From Sphingobacterium zeae (GTDB lineage Bacteria; Bacteroidota; Bacteroidia; Sphingobacteriales; Sphingobacteriaceae): a stretch of DNA of 64,000 nt. Every line of letters starts with the position of its first letter. The stretch's first letter is position 1. The stretch covers positions 4,960,001 to 5,024,000 of the forward strand of contig NZ_JAUTBA010000001.1 in assembly GCF_030818895.1 (NCBI RefSeq), written 5' to 3'. The translations under genes and the position numbers were made by a program. The notes under the pieces are model-generated. The model had not been told where the DNA came from. It did no database searches and saw only the letters and a program-made list of their open reading frames with translations. Shown here one piece after another: positions 34,901 through 43,935 of this stretch.

Positions 34901-36478
34901 GATGCCTGGATCGCGAAAACGCGGCATTCAACACCCGGTGTAGGGCTAATCTCACCACCACCCCATCACGATATTTACTCCATCGAAGATTTAGCCCAGC
35001 TGATCTTTGACCTAAAAAATGCTAACCGTCAAGCAAGAATCAACGTAAAATTGGTCTCTAAAGCTGGTGTTGGTACCATTGCTGCAGGAGTTGCAAAAGC
35101 CCATGCCGACGTCATTCTCATTGCAGGTTTTGATGGTGGTACAGGTGCATCTCCAATCAGTTCAATCAAGCATGCTGGACTACCTTGGGAATTAGGCCTT
35201 GCAGAAGCGCATCAAACACTTGTTAAAAACAAATTGCGCAGCCGCGTCGTATTACAAGCGGACGGCCAGGTAAAAACAGGTCGCGACATCATCATCGCTA
35301 CACTATTGGGCGCTGAGGAATGGGGCGTATCGACAGCAGCATTGGTTGCCGGCGGCTGTATCATGATGCGTAAATGCCATCTTAATACATGTCCCGTAGG
35401 TGTTGCAACCCAAGATCCAGAACTGCGTAAATTATTCTCTGGAAAACCAGAAGATATTGTCAACTTATTTACCTTCCTTGCAGAGGAGGTCCGTGAAACA
35501 ATGGCTTATCTAGGCTTCCGCACCATCAACGAAATGGTGGGACGAGCCCAGTTCTTAAAAAAACGTGAAAATATAGATCATTGGAAAGCAAAGAAAATTG
35601 ACTTTACCGACATCTTGCACGTGGAACGCAACGAGCCAGGACAATCACTATACAATACCGAAGAGCAGGATCACGGTATGGCCATGATCTTGGATTGGGG
35701 CTTATTAAAACAGTCTAAATTAGCTCTTGAGAGCAAAACTCCTGTGTTTGGCACCTTTAAAGTCAAAAATACAGACCGTACGATCGGAACAATGTTGTCC
35801 AATGAAATTTCAAAACTCTACGGTTCTGAAGGCCTGCCTGATAATACCATCAATTTCAAATTTGAAGGTTCGGCCGGACAAAGTTTCGGTGCATTTTCAA
35901 CAAAGGGTCTTTCATTTGAATTACAAGGTGAAGCCAACGATTATGTTGGAAAAGGGCTATCAGGAGCTCAGCTAGCCATCTATCCAGTTGCAGAAAGTGC
36001 TCTCGTACCGGAAGATAATATCATTATCGGAAACGTTGCACTATTTGGAGCAACATCCGGACATCTATTCGTCAACGGACAGGCCGGCGAACGCTTCGCT
36101 GTACGTAACTCGGGTGCAACAGCTGTAGTTGAGGGTGTTGGTGACCATGGCTGTGAGTACATGACTGGAGGTCGTGCACTGATCTTAGGGGCAACGGGGC
36201 GTAACTTTGCTGCCGGAATGAGCGGCGGTATCGCGTGGATCTACGACATTAACGAAGATTTCCGCGACAATTGTAATCAAGAAATGGTTGACTTAGATCC
36301 ATTGGAAAGTGAAGACGAAACCGCAATTATTGCGTTGTTAAAACGTCATATCTTGCTTACCAATAGTCGCAGGGCAGATTTTATTTTACAAAACTGGTCA
36401 AGAGAAAAAAATAAATTCATTAAGGTATTCCCAAGAGAATACAAAAATGTCATTCGTCAAAAATTAGTTGAAGCATAA
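31964..36478 (+). CDS. gltB: Glutamate synthase, large subunit
   Basis: A 1504-residue enzyme that makes glutamate from glutamine and 2-oxoglutarate. The class II glutaminase begins at Cys21 (HDACGVGFV), so residues 1-20 form the propeptide removed in the mature enzyme. The central domain (about 470-760) leads to the FMN-binding synthase domain (about 810-1190) containing GAKPGEGGQLPGPKVDAW, AGFDGGTGASP and the 3Fe-4S cysteines in CIMMRKCHLNTCPVG. A GXGXG beta-helix (about 1250-1490) ends the protein. It is 17 nt upstream of gltD and co-transcribed with it. Full length, with no defect. Confidence 0.97.
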   Translation: MIEQRPKTEGLYDPNFEHDACGVGFVAHIKGNKSHAQVKDALTMLENMEHRGACGCDPESGDGAGIMIQLPHEFLWEECISLGIQLEEPGYYGTGMVFLPKEEGMNKICRDLIEEAAVERGMKFLGYRPVPVNREGIGPTALSAEPEIVQFFVSRPDGVSNTEEFERKLFVLRRLIIQKVKQQQEYPLPLYFASLSCKTIIYKGQLTTYQVGTYYLDLRDPRVVSAFGLVHSRFSTNTFPSWSLAQPFRMLAHNGEINTLTGNLNWFYAGMRALSSPYFTEEEMEILLPVVDRGQSDSACLDNVAELLLHSGRSLTHVMLMLVPEAWDGNTQMDPLKRAFYEYHATLMEPWDGPAALCFTDGKHIGATLDRNGLRPLRYAVTSDDRVVVASEAGALPIDESTIIKKGRQQAGKIFLVDMEQGRILTDKEVKDQLINQQPYSDWLDNYKIKLEELEEPRVTYTYLSKDSVFKYQKTFGFSREDLETILTPMALTGYEPTGSMGSDVPLAILSDQPQHISSYFKQFFAQVTNPPIDPIRERLVMSLATFIGNAGNILIEDKKFCHCVTLPHPILTSKELEKLRSIDTGLFQAKTIQSYFRSDGKPGALEAGLERLCRYADDAVRDGFEVLILSDRAIDSKHAAIPSLLAVSAVHHHLIKTGNRGAVGLVVEAGDAWEVHHFACLLAFGATAINPYMALASIRTMKEQNTLDTELTWPELSKNYVKAVNNGLLKIFSKMGISTLQSYHGAQIFEVLGIDKSVVDKFFCGAVSRIGGMTLDDLAKEALSKHWRGFEKSRTPQNLLPEGGIYQWKRRGEGHLWNPDTIHLLQQACRTGDYATYKKYAQKINEQKEHMFTLRGLLDFAKHRNSIPLEQVEPASEILKRFATGAMSFGSISHEAHSTLAIAMNRIGAKSNTGEGGEDELRYKPLPNGDSMRSAIKQVASARFGVTSNYLTQADELQIKMAQGAKPGEGGQLPGPKVDAWIAKTRHSTPGVGLISPPPHHDIYSIEDLAQLIFDLKNANRQARINVKLVSKAGVGTIAAGVAKAHADVILIAGFDGGTGASPISSIKHAGLPWELGLAEAHQTLVKNKLRSRVVLQADGQVKTGRDIIIATLLGAEEWGVSTAALVAGGCIMMRKCHLNTCPVGVATQDPELRKLFSGKPEDIVNLFTFLAEEVRETMAYLGFRTINEMVGRAQFLKKRENIDHWKAKKIDFTDILHVERNEPGQSLYNTEEQDHGMAMILDWGLLKQSKLALESKTPVFGTFKVKNTDRTIGTMLSNEISKLYGSEGLPDNTINFKFEGSAGQSFGAFSTKGLSFELQGEANDYVGKGLSGAQLAIYPVAESALVPEDNIIIGNVALFGATSGHLFVNGQAGERFAVRNSGATAVVEGVGDHGCEYMTGGRALILGATGRNFAAGMSGGIAWIYDINEDFRDNCNQEMVDLDPLESEDETAIIALLKRHILLTNSRRADFILQNWSREKNKFIKVFPREYKNVIRQKLVEA

Positions 36479-36495
36479 TATAGGAAGCACAAATC

Positions 36496-37956
36496 ATGGG
36501 AAAAATTACAGGTTTTAAAGAATTTGAGCGCGTGCTTCCAACAAAAGAAGCTGTCGAAGCACGCGTACAACACTTCAAGGAATTTAACAAAGGTTATTCT
36601 GAGAACGAACTTAATAAGCAGGCTGCGCGCTGTATGGACTGCGGTATTCCATTCTGTCACTCAGGCTGTCCATTGGGCAATGTTATCCCTGAATTTAATG
36701 ATGCTGTATACGATGGAAAATGGGAAGAGGCCTATCAGATTTTATCCTCCACCAATAACTTCCCTGAATTTACAGGCAGAATATGTCCGGCACCATGCGA
36801 ATCGGCCTGTGTACTGGGTATACATAGTACTCCGATCACTATTGAAGAGATTGAGAAACATATTATTGAGATCGCTTTCAAAAAAGGCTATGTCAAAGCG
36901 CACAAAAGTTATTTAAAAACAGGCAAACGCGTTGCTGTGATCGGCTCTGGTCCTGCAGGACTCGCCGCTGCAGCACAGCTTAACAAAGCAGGACACGATG
37001 TTGTCGTCTTCGAACGTGATGATCAGGTCGGAGGATTACTACGCTACGGTATTCCAGATTTTAAATTAGAAAAATCAGTGATTGATCGTCGTATCAACCT
37101 CATGAAAGAATCTGGAATCGAATTCAAGGTGAATACAGAAGTTGGCAAAGATACAAGTATTTACGAACTAAAAGCTTATGACGCTATTGTATTGGCAACA
37201 GGCTCTACCGTTCCATGGCACATGCAATTACCGGGACATGATGCCAAAGGTATCCATTTTGCCATGGACTTTTTGACCCAACAAAATAAAGAAGTAAGCG
37301 GAATGACGATCGAACAGGACCGAATCCTGGCAACAGACAAACATGTTGTCGTCATCGGCGACGGTGACACTGGATCAGACTGTATCGGCACATCCAACCG
37401 GCACCGTGCAAAAAGTATCACACAGATTGCCCGTAAACCAACGCCATCTAAAGAAAGGCTAAAGAGTAATCCCTGGCCAATGGATAAGCTTACATTTGGT
37501 ACATCCTCTTCGCAGGAAGAAGGCTGTGAAAGACTTTGGGCTACAGAAACCCAGGAATTTGTCCAAGACGAAAATGGTCATATTAAGGGAGTAAAAATCA
37601 AGGAAGTTCAATACGAAGTTGATGAATTTGGAAAAAGAACCCGCTTAGGAGAATCCGAGATCCGTGAAATACCGGCAGACCTCGTATTACTGGCTATTGG
37701 TTATCAACATACTGAACATACGCTCTTAGAACAGTTAGGTGTTCGTGTAGATGAAAAAGGAAATATCCTTGCAAATGACAAAGACTACCAAACGACAATT
37801 GATAATATCTTTACAGCCGGAGACTGCCGTAAAGGCCAATCGCTTGTTGTTTGGGCCATCTCTGAAGGACGCGAATGTGCTCGAAAAGTCGATGAATACC
37901 TAATGGGTTATTCAGAGCTTGAAAGCAAAGACTTCCTGACCACAATAAATGCTTAA
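36496..37956 (+). CDS. gltD: Glutamate synthase, small subunit
   Basis: A 486-residue flavoprotein that passes electrons from NADPH (or NADH) through FAD and two 4Fe-4S clusters to GltB. The N-terminal cysteines are in CMDCGIPFCHSGCPLGN and GRICPAPCESACVLG. The FAD motif GSGPAGLAAAAQL lies near 150, the NAD(P) motif VVIGDGDTGSDCIG near 280, and the C-terminal FAD motif TAGDCRKGQSLVVWAI near 445. Length is normal. It forms an operon with gltB and ends at a perfect terminator. Nitrogen-dependent control is expected, but no regulator site was recognised. Confidence 0.97.
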   Translation: MGKITGFKEFERVLPTKEAVEARVQHFKEFNKGYSENELNKQAARCMDCGIPFCHSGCPLGNVIPEFNDAVYDGKWEEAYQILSSTNNFPEFTGRICPAPCESACVLGIHSTPITIEEIEKHIIEIAFKKGYVKAHKSYLKTGKRVAVIGSGPAGLAAAAQLNKAGHDVVVFERDDQVGGLLRYGIPDFKLEKSVIDRRINLMKESGIEFKVNTEVGKDTSIYELKAYDAIVLATGSTVPWHMQLPGHDAKGIHFAMDFLTQQNKEVSGMTIEQDRILATDKHVVVIGDGDTGSDCIGTSNRHRAKSITQIARKPTPSKERLKSNPWPMDKLTFGTSSSQEEGCERLWATETQEFVQDENGHIKGVKIKEVQYEVDEFGKRTRLGESEIREIPADLVLLAIGYQHTEHTLLEQLGVRVDEKGNILANDKDYQTTIDNIFTAGDCRKGQSLVVWAISEGRECARKVDEYLMGYSELESKDFLTTINA

Positions 37957-38050
37957 AAATAGGCCGTGCTCAACAGAGAGTTCATACAAGTGGTACATCA
38001 AGCCATCGTATAATCTTTAGCGATAAGAGCAAAAGCGTGAACAGTATAAA

Positions 38051-38094
38051 ATTATAAAAAGGTCCGTTGAGAATTCAACGGACCTTTTTATAAT
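38051..38094. terminator. Bidirectional terminator after gltD
   Basis: Perfect 20-bp stem with a GAAT loop, A-run on one side and T-run on the other, between convergent gltD and the phytase-like gene. Confidence 0.9.
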
Positions 38095-38107
38095 CAGTCA
38101 TTAGTTC

Positions 38108-39400
38108 CTATTTCAGTGGGTCCTTAAGTTTAACAAAATAAATGCTGTTTTTATCTACAGTCTTTATGTAAGGTAATATTTTCGACTCATAGAAACCTTT
38201 TCCGGTTACCCCAAAATCATCATCATTACATACCGCAATCAGGGATGGATTAATAACAGCCAAGCCTTCTGCTTTATCATGCGGATACAATTCCTTGATG
38301 TCAGTCATTAAATCGGCTACCAACGTTTTATTGACTGGTTTAATATTATATTTAGCCAATGTAGCCGCGTCTTTGAGTTCCTCGACAGTTTTACCGTCAA
38401 ATAATTTCCCGTTTGCGGTATTATTCGCATCTGAGATATCTGTTGCGCCAGAAAGATCTATTTTATAAATTCTCTTAAATACAGTAGAACGAGTTGCTTC
38501 TGTCGCGTATTCCCCATCACGTTCCAAGACAATAAATGTTGAATTGCTCACGGCAGCGATTTCACTCACAGCCTGCAAATCGGTACGCTCCATCATATAG
38601 ACATATTGTTTCGTGGTGCCGCTCGCAATATCCAGCGTAACAATACGGATTGCCAATGAATTTTTAATCGCATCTTTAGATGGATTATACAGTGGAAATT
38701 GCATAATTCCGACCAGTGTTTTACCATCTGGTGTAAGCGTCAATCCTTCCATTCCGCGATTAGGACGACGTTTGGCAAATACCAAAGGCAACTTTTTACC
38801 CGTAGACCATGGATTAATCCGTTCGATTTCTTTTCCCGAAACGTCAAAATGAACAATATGTGGTCCATATTCGTCACTGACCCACCAAGAACCATCCGCA
38901 GCCCTTGCTAGTCCCTCGGAATCGATTCCATCCTCACTTTTCCCTAGATCTTTACCATCAACACCCAATGCTTTTTCCCCAGAACCACCCTTTCCTTCAG
39001 GATTTGGCAGACCATTCAATTTCACGCCATCTTTATTTTTTAATTCGATAACAGACTCCAATGTTAGTGTATTATCCTTTAACCTAAATTTACCGATCTG
39101 TGGTGCAAATGTTGGCGAAGCAAATACTTTGCTATCACTTTCAGTTCCATCAATATTCGGTCCCCGATCAGTTAAAAGATAAAATATGGATTTATCAGTA
39201 GGATCTTGAACCATCGATGACCCATAGCCTCCATTATACACTTTTACACCATTAATATCACTTAATACTTTTGGATCTGTTGCTATTGCCTTTTGGGGAT
39301 AGGTCAATTCCACAATCGGGTCAATAATCTGCGACACATCATCTTTACTACATGAAGCACATAATAGGGCCAACGCCAATACACTGTATATTTTTTTCAT
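38108..39400 (-). CDS. Phytase-like esterase-domain lipoprotein
   Basis: A 430-residue exported lipoprotein (signal MKKIYSVLALALLCASC, lipid Cys at 17) followed by a beta-propeller-like domain of the esterase-like activity of phytase family (PF13449). Typical segments are LLTDRGPNIDG, LPNPEGKGGSGE, DSEGLARAADGSWWVSDEYGP and NRGMEGLTLTPDGKTLVG. The family is linked to phosphate-ester hydrolysis, but enzymatic proof is thin. It is monocistronic. A TATGTTTG box at 39550-39557 suggests a leader of about 145 nt; long leaders can be regulatory, but no known riboswitch was recognised. Confidence 0.8.
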   Translation of the reverse strand: MKKIYSVLALALLCASCSKDDVSQIIDPIVELTYPQKAIATDPKVLSDINGVKVYNGGYGSSMVQDPTDKSIFYLLTDRGPNIDGTESDSKVFASPTFAPQIGKFRLKDNTLTLESVIELKNKDGVKLNGLPNPEGKGGSGEKALGVDGKDLGKSEDGIDSEGLARAADGSWWVSDEYGPHIVHFDVSGKEIERINPWSTGKKLPLVFAKRRPNRGMEGLTLTPDGKTLVGIMQFPLYNPSKDAIKNSLAIRIVTLDIASGTTKQYVYMMERTDLQAVSEIAAVSNSTFIVLERDGEYATEATRSTVFKRIYKIDLSGATDISDANNTANGKLFDGKTVEELKDAATLAKYNIKPVNKTLVADLMTDIKELYPHDKAEGLAVINPSLIAVCNDDDFGVTGKGFYESKILPYIKTVDKNSIYFVKLKDPLK

Positions 39401-39746
39401 CTGTCTAAATTTTTCAAATAATGCTTACTGTTATCTATATTCCGGACACGTTCAACTAGTTAAATTTCATCCTTATCGTCTTGCTTAGGCTATAACACAG
39501 CAGGTTTTGTCTACACAATCCATGCGCAGTGGGCAACCCAACGGTATTGCAAACATAAAAGCCAAATATTAGCCAATGATTAACATAAGTTTAAATAAAC
39601 TGCATCAACCGTAAAAAACACGGTATAAAAATTAATTATCCTCGATTATGGAATTTTGAATTTTCCTGCATCACTACAAAAATATAAGCTAATTGTGCCG
39701 CGAACCATTGATGTATTCACGGACCTCACCTACTAAACATAAAAAG
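39401..39746. promoter_or_regulatory. Divergent promoter region with long leader
   Basis: This space separates the phytase-like gene (minus) and the VIT-domain gene (plus). A minus-strand box TATGTTTG at 39550-39557 marks a probable promoter for the phytase-like gene. No plus-strand TAnnTTTG box was found near the VIT gene. No gene, RNA motif or repeat was recognised. Confidence 0.4.
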
Positions 39747-42700
39747 ATGAAAAAGATCATAATTGCCCTTTTCATAATTTTGGTATTTTCCAATGTGGAT
39801 ACGAAATCTCAGATCAGAACTACAAGAGAGATACCGAGTTTAAAAATTAAAAACGACGATGGTCGGCAAGACAACGTAGTGTTGGCAGACCTCAAAGTAG
39901 AGGTTGCCATCTTCGGAAATATCGCCAAAACGACGATGACAATGGTGTTTGAAAATAAAACCAATCGCGATCTCGAGGGCGAACTGACATTCCCTATGCC
40001 CGAAGGTGTCTCCGTGAGCGGCTACGCCTTAGATATCAACGGCAAATTACGACAAGCAGTTCCAGTCGATAAGAATAAAGGAACCGAAGTATTTGAAAGT
40101 ATAGAAACACGCCGCATTGATCCGGGTTTATTGGAAAAAGTCGAAGGAAATAATTTCCGAACTCGAATTTACCCTTTACCAGCGAATGGTAAACGGACTA
40201 TTCAGATCAGTTATTCCGAAAATCTAATTACGGAATCCGATCAGGCACGTTATTACTATTTGCCGTTAACTTACACCGCTGCCATTCGTAACTTTGCCTT
40301 AGATATTCATGTCTTTCAGGACAGCCATAAACCAGATTTCACAGAAAAACCAGATGGTTCTCTAGCATTCTCCAAACACAACAACAACTACACAGCTTCT
40401 TTACGTAAACAACATTTTCAATCCAAACGGAATCTGGTCATTCTACTGCCAACAGACAGCAAAGAGTCATTGGGCTTATTTCAAACAAATCATGATAAGA
40501 CTTTTTATTTTCTAGCCAATGCAAGCATCAATTCAGTGAAACCTACTCAGAAAAAATGGGACGAAAATATAGGAATTATTTGGGATCGTTCACTGAGTGG
40601 TAAAAATAGAGATATCGAAAAGGAACTTGCCTTATTAGATCTCTTTTTTAAAGAGAACCCTAACATGCGTGTTGAAATGGGCCTATTGGATATTCAATTC
40701 GTAAAAGGGCCGACGTTTCAAGTTAAACAAGGTAACTGGGATGAGCTTAAAAGTTACATCAAACGAATGGATTACGATGGCGGTACAGATTATAGTCAAC
40801 TAAAGACCGGTGTAATACAGGCCAGCGATTACCTGCTGTTTACCGACGGACTTTCCACATTTGGCCAAAGTGAAATGAGCCTCGAAAATCCCGTTTATTG
40901 CATTACTTCGTCCAGTGGATCCGACTACGGTATCCTAAAAGAGATTGCTCAGAAACATACCGGAAAGATGATCAATTTGACCAATGTTTCCATAAATCAA
41001 GCCTACCACAATCTAAATACGATCGATCTTCTTTACTTGGGAATAAAGGAGCACAATGATTTCGATGAAGTTTACCCTAAGAAAGGAACCCCTATACAAG
41101 CCAATTTTTCTATTGCTGGAATAGGAAAACACCTAGGATTGAAGCAGCTCACATTACTTGTAGGAGATGGACAACATACCCCAAAAGAAGTAAGCATAGC
41201 GCTGCATCAAGATCATGGTGAAATTGACCTGCAGCAGATCTGGGCACAAAAGAAAATCGAAGCATTGGACTTTCAATACGACAATAATCGTGAGGAAATA
41301 GAAACCCTGGGTAAACAGTTCGGAATCGTGACGCGAAATACCAGCCTGATTGTACTGGAAACTGTAGAAGATTACGTACGTTATGCAATAACACCTCCAG
41401 CAGAGTTACTTCCGCAATTTAATGCACTCAAAAAAGAACATGCTATCGAACGTGCAGAGCGTGTAGCAAATCTCTTAGATAAGGCCGAAAATAGTGCAGA
41501 ACAACTTCGCTCCTGGTGGAATACAGAATTCCGGGCAAAAAAGAAATATCCACAACGGGACACGCCAATTGAGCCCACAGACTATATGGCTGTCGAAGAG
41601 ATCGCCACCGGAGTTGTTCCTGTTACACCTATTCCGTCACGTGCTTCAGCCATTTCTGTCGCGACAGCACGAGTCGAACAATTGAGATCATCAGATGCTA
41701 CCAGCGAAAAAAGAATCTCAGTCGTTGGCAATTCAAATACCGCCAAGGCCGCAACAAGCGAATTAGCAATGGCGACTGCATCCGACGACGTTCTTCAGGA
41801 ATCCGTTGTTGTTCAATCTTTGGAAGAACCTGTAGCGGGCGTAACAGCGGGTAACAGCATCAACAACATCCGTGGAAAAATCAGCATACCCGACATTAAA
41901 GAAGATAAGGCCTATCTTAAAGAACTCGATCAATCCAATGATCCCTACAAAAGCTACCTCCAACTTCGGAACCAATACATGGGAACACCAACTTTCTATT
42001 TTGATGTCGCAAATTTCTTCTATAAAAGAGGAAATAAACAAAAAGCCTTATTAATCCTAAGCGCACTGGCTGACTTGCAGATCGAAAATGCCGATCTCTA
42101 TAAAACCATTTCATACAAACTGCGCGAATGGGGAGATTACGACAATGCACTATTCATTACAGCTAAGGTATTAAAATGGCGTCCTATGGATCCTCAAAGT
42201 CACCGAGATTATGCCCTTGTGCTACAGGACAAAGGGATGTTCAAAGAAGCATTGAAACAATTGTATGGTATTTTAACGCAGAGCTACTCGCCCGAGGCAG
42301 CCGATCGCGATGAGGGCATCGAAGAAACATTGGTTATGGAAATCAATAATCTCATTAAGGCAAACAAATCGGCAGGCTCCACCCTAGGAGTGGACAAAAA
42401 ATTGATTGCAGACCTACCGGTTGACATTCGAGTTGTTATCAACTGGAATTCGCAAAACACGGATATCGACCTTTGGGTAACTGATCCAAATCAAGAAAAA
42501 TGCTTTTATAGTAATCCTGCCACAGCCATTGGAGGAAGACTCAGCAATGACTTCACCGGAGGATATGGACCAGAACAATTTTTATTGAAAAAAGCATTGA
42601 AGGGAACATACAAAATTGAGGTAGATTTCTATAATGACAATTCACTCACGCTAGCTGGTCCTGCAGCAGTCATGGCTGAAATCTACACCTACTATAGCAG

Positions 42701-42788
42701 TGGAAAGCAGGAACGAAAAATTGTTACGATTTATCTTGACCGTGATAAAGAGCGCAATGTAGGGGTTGGTGAATTTTCATTCCAATAG
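39747..42788 (+). CDS. VIT-domain and DUF2135 exported protein
   Basis: A 1013-residue exported protein. I start it at 39747 (MKKIIIALFIILVFSNVDTKS, a signal peptide) because the in-frame codon at 39693 would bury the signal. A VIT domain (about 30-155) contains DLEGELTFPMPEGVSVSGYALDI, NKGTEVFESI and TRIYPLPANGKRTIQISYSE. The middle region (about 260-440) resembles a degenerate von Willebrand A domain. A low-complexity linker (about 630-720) precedes TPR-like helices (about 740-860), and a DUF2135 domain (about 890-1010) starts VVINWNSQNTDIDLWVTDP. VIT proteins often take part in envelope protein contacts; the function here is unknown. Confidence 0.85.
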   Translation: MKKIIIALFIILVFSNVDTKSQIRTTREIPSLKIKNDDGRQDNVVLADLKVEVAIFGNIAKTTMTMVFENKTNRDLEGELTFPMPEGVSVSGYALDINGKLRQAVPVDKNKGTEVFESIETRRIDPGLLEKVEGNNFRTRIYPLPANGKRTIQISYSENLITESDQARYYYLPLTYTAAIRNFALDIHVFQDSHKPDFTEKPDGSLAFSKHNNNYTASLRKQHFQSKRNLVILLPTDSKESLGLFQTNHDKTFYFLANASINSVKPTQKKWDENIGIIWDRSLSGKNRDIEKELALLDLFFKENPNMRVEMGLLDIQFVKGPTFQVKQGNWDELKSYIKRMDYDGGTDYSQLKTGVIQASDYLLFTDGLSTFGQSEMSLENPVYCITSSSGSDYGILKEIAQKHTGKMINLTNVSINQAYHNLNTIDLLYLGIKEHNDFDEVYPKKGTPIQANFSIAGIGKHLGLKQLTLLVGDGQHTPKEVSIALHQDHGEIDLQQIWAQKKIEALDFQYDNNREEIETLGKQFGIVTRNTSLIVLETVEDYVRYAITPPAELLPQFNALKKEHAIERAERVANLLDKAENSAEQLRSWWNTEFRAKKKYPQRDTPIEPTDYMAVEEIATGVVPVTPIPSRASAISVATARVEQLRSSDATSEKRISVVGNSNTAKAATSELAMATASDDVLQESVVVQSLEEPVAGVTAGNSINNIRGKISIPDIKEDKAYLKELDQSNDPYKSYLQLRNQYMGTPTFYFDVANFFYKRGNKQKALLILSALADLQIENADLYKTISYKLREWGDYDNALFITAKVLKWRPMDPQSHRDYALVLQDKGMFKEALKQLYGILTQSYSPEAADRDEGIEETLVMEINNLIKANKSAGSTLGVDKKLIADLPVDIRVVINWNSQNTDIDLWVTDPNQEKCFYSNPATAIGGRLSNDFTGGYGPEQFLLKKALKGTYKIEVDFYNDNSLTLAGPAAVMAEIYTYYSSGKQERKIVTIYLDRDKERNVGVGEFSFQ

Positions 42789-42888
42789 ATCAACAGCGAC
42801 AGCAGATGATCTAAAGTCAAATGAATCCGTTGAAAATTGAATCTATGAAACGATGCTGTAAAGGGAGACGTCTAAAGTCACATGAATC

Positions 42889-42919
42889 GGGTGCTGTCCA
42901 AAAAGATTGGATAGCACCT
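42889..42919. terminator. Hairpin between the VIT gene and the EamA gene
   Basis: An 11-bp stem with one G-U pair (42890-42900 with 42908-42918) lies between two convergent genes. No strong T-run follows on either side, so termination is only probable. Confidence 0.5.
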
Positions 42920-42926
42920 GATTTAA

Positions 42927-43838
42927 TTAATGCAATTTACGGATAACCAAATCCTTTTGCCTATTCTCCAATTTGGTTTTCACATAAGGGTAAGTGAAGA
43001 CCGCTCCTAATACAATACAGGCTCCAACATAAAACCCGCCACTCATGGTTTCTTTCTGCCCAAAAATCAGCATCGCAAGCAGAATACCATAAACCGGCTC
43101 TAAATTCGTCGTTAATGCGACTGTAAAAGCCGATAGTTCCTTCATGACAGCTACGCCCATGACATAAGCCACAGCGGTACAAACCACGCCCAACAACAAA
43201 AGAAAAATTAAATCCTGTTGCCCCAAACGCATTTCAGCATTAAAATCGCCCGTAAATAACATGAATATGCTGATCCAGAAGCATGCGCCCAGCATCTCGT
43301 AAAATGTAATCAATGTTGGACTTGATTTTTTAACCATCCGCGCATTGGCAATTGAAAATATACTCGCACAAAAAGCGCAGCCAAGTCCAGCCAGCAGCCC
43401 CACTAGATAATGCGTTTCAAAAGAAAAGATCGTATAAATACCGATAATAATGACTAGTCCCACTACAATGTCCAAACGCGCGATGCGCTTATTATTCACA
43501 ATAGGTTCCAATATTGCCGTAAATAATGTCACCGAGGATAGTGTAACCAATGTCACTGATACAGTAGACACTTTGATTGAATAAAAGAATAGTACCCAAT
43601 GCAGGCCAACAACGGCCCCCACCATAAAAAACTGGAAAAATTGTCTCCTCGAAACTACAATCGATTGTTTAGTTACCAAGAAATAGATCAGCAGAGCAAT
43701 AGACGCTATTGCAACACGATACCATACCAAATGAAGGGCAGATACGGAGATCAGACTCCCCAAAATTCCGGTAAATCCCCAAATAAGTATTGTTAAATGC
43801 AGAATTAGAATATTCCGATTTAATTTAATTTTAGTCAT
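42927..43838 (-). CDS. EamA/DMT-family transporter
   Basis: A 303-residue inner-membrane protein with ten predicted helices in two EamA repeats (about 8-140 and 150-290). Typical segments are WGFTGILGSLISVSALHLVWYRVAIA, LVTLSSVTLFTAILEPIVN, and TVALTTNLEPVYGILLAMLIFGQKE with the Glu-Pro seen at the same place of each repeat. The superfamily exports amino acids, nucleosides and other metabolites; the substrate cannot be read from the sequence. It lies 97 nt downstream of the lptG-like gene on the same strand. Confidence 0.85.
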   Translation of the reverse strand: MTKIKLNRNILILHLTILIWGFTGILGSLISVSALHLVWYRVAIASIALLIYFLVTKQSIVVSRRQFFQFFMVGAVVGLHWVLFFYSIKVSTVSVTLVTLSSVTLFTAILEPIVNNKRIARLDIVVGLVIIIGIYTIFSFETHYLVGLLAGLGCAFCASIFSIANARMVKKSSPTLITFYEMLGACFWISIFMLFTGDFNAEMRLGQQDLIFLLLLGVVCTAVAYVMGVAVMKELSAFTVALTTNLEPVYGILLAMLIFGQKETMSGGFYVGACIVLGAVFTYPYVKTKLENRQKDLVIRKLH

Positions 43839-43935
43839 ATTCTCTAGAATACATGTGTATAGAAATGATGAGCAATACCTACTATTTCCCTTAATAAGGC
43901 AAGCTCACTGAAGTTATTGAAAACTGAACAAAAAT

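Noticed and set aside
39401-39545. Long leader of the phytase-like gene as a riboswitch
   Set aside because: No known aptamer core or terminator/antiterminator pair could be recognised by eye, so only the long leader is noted.
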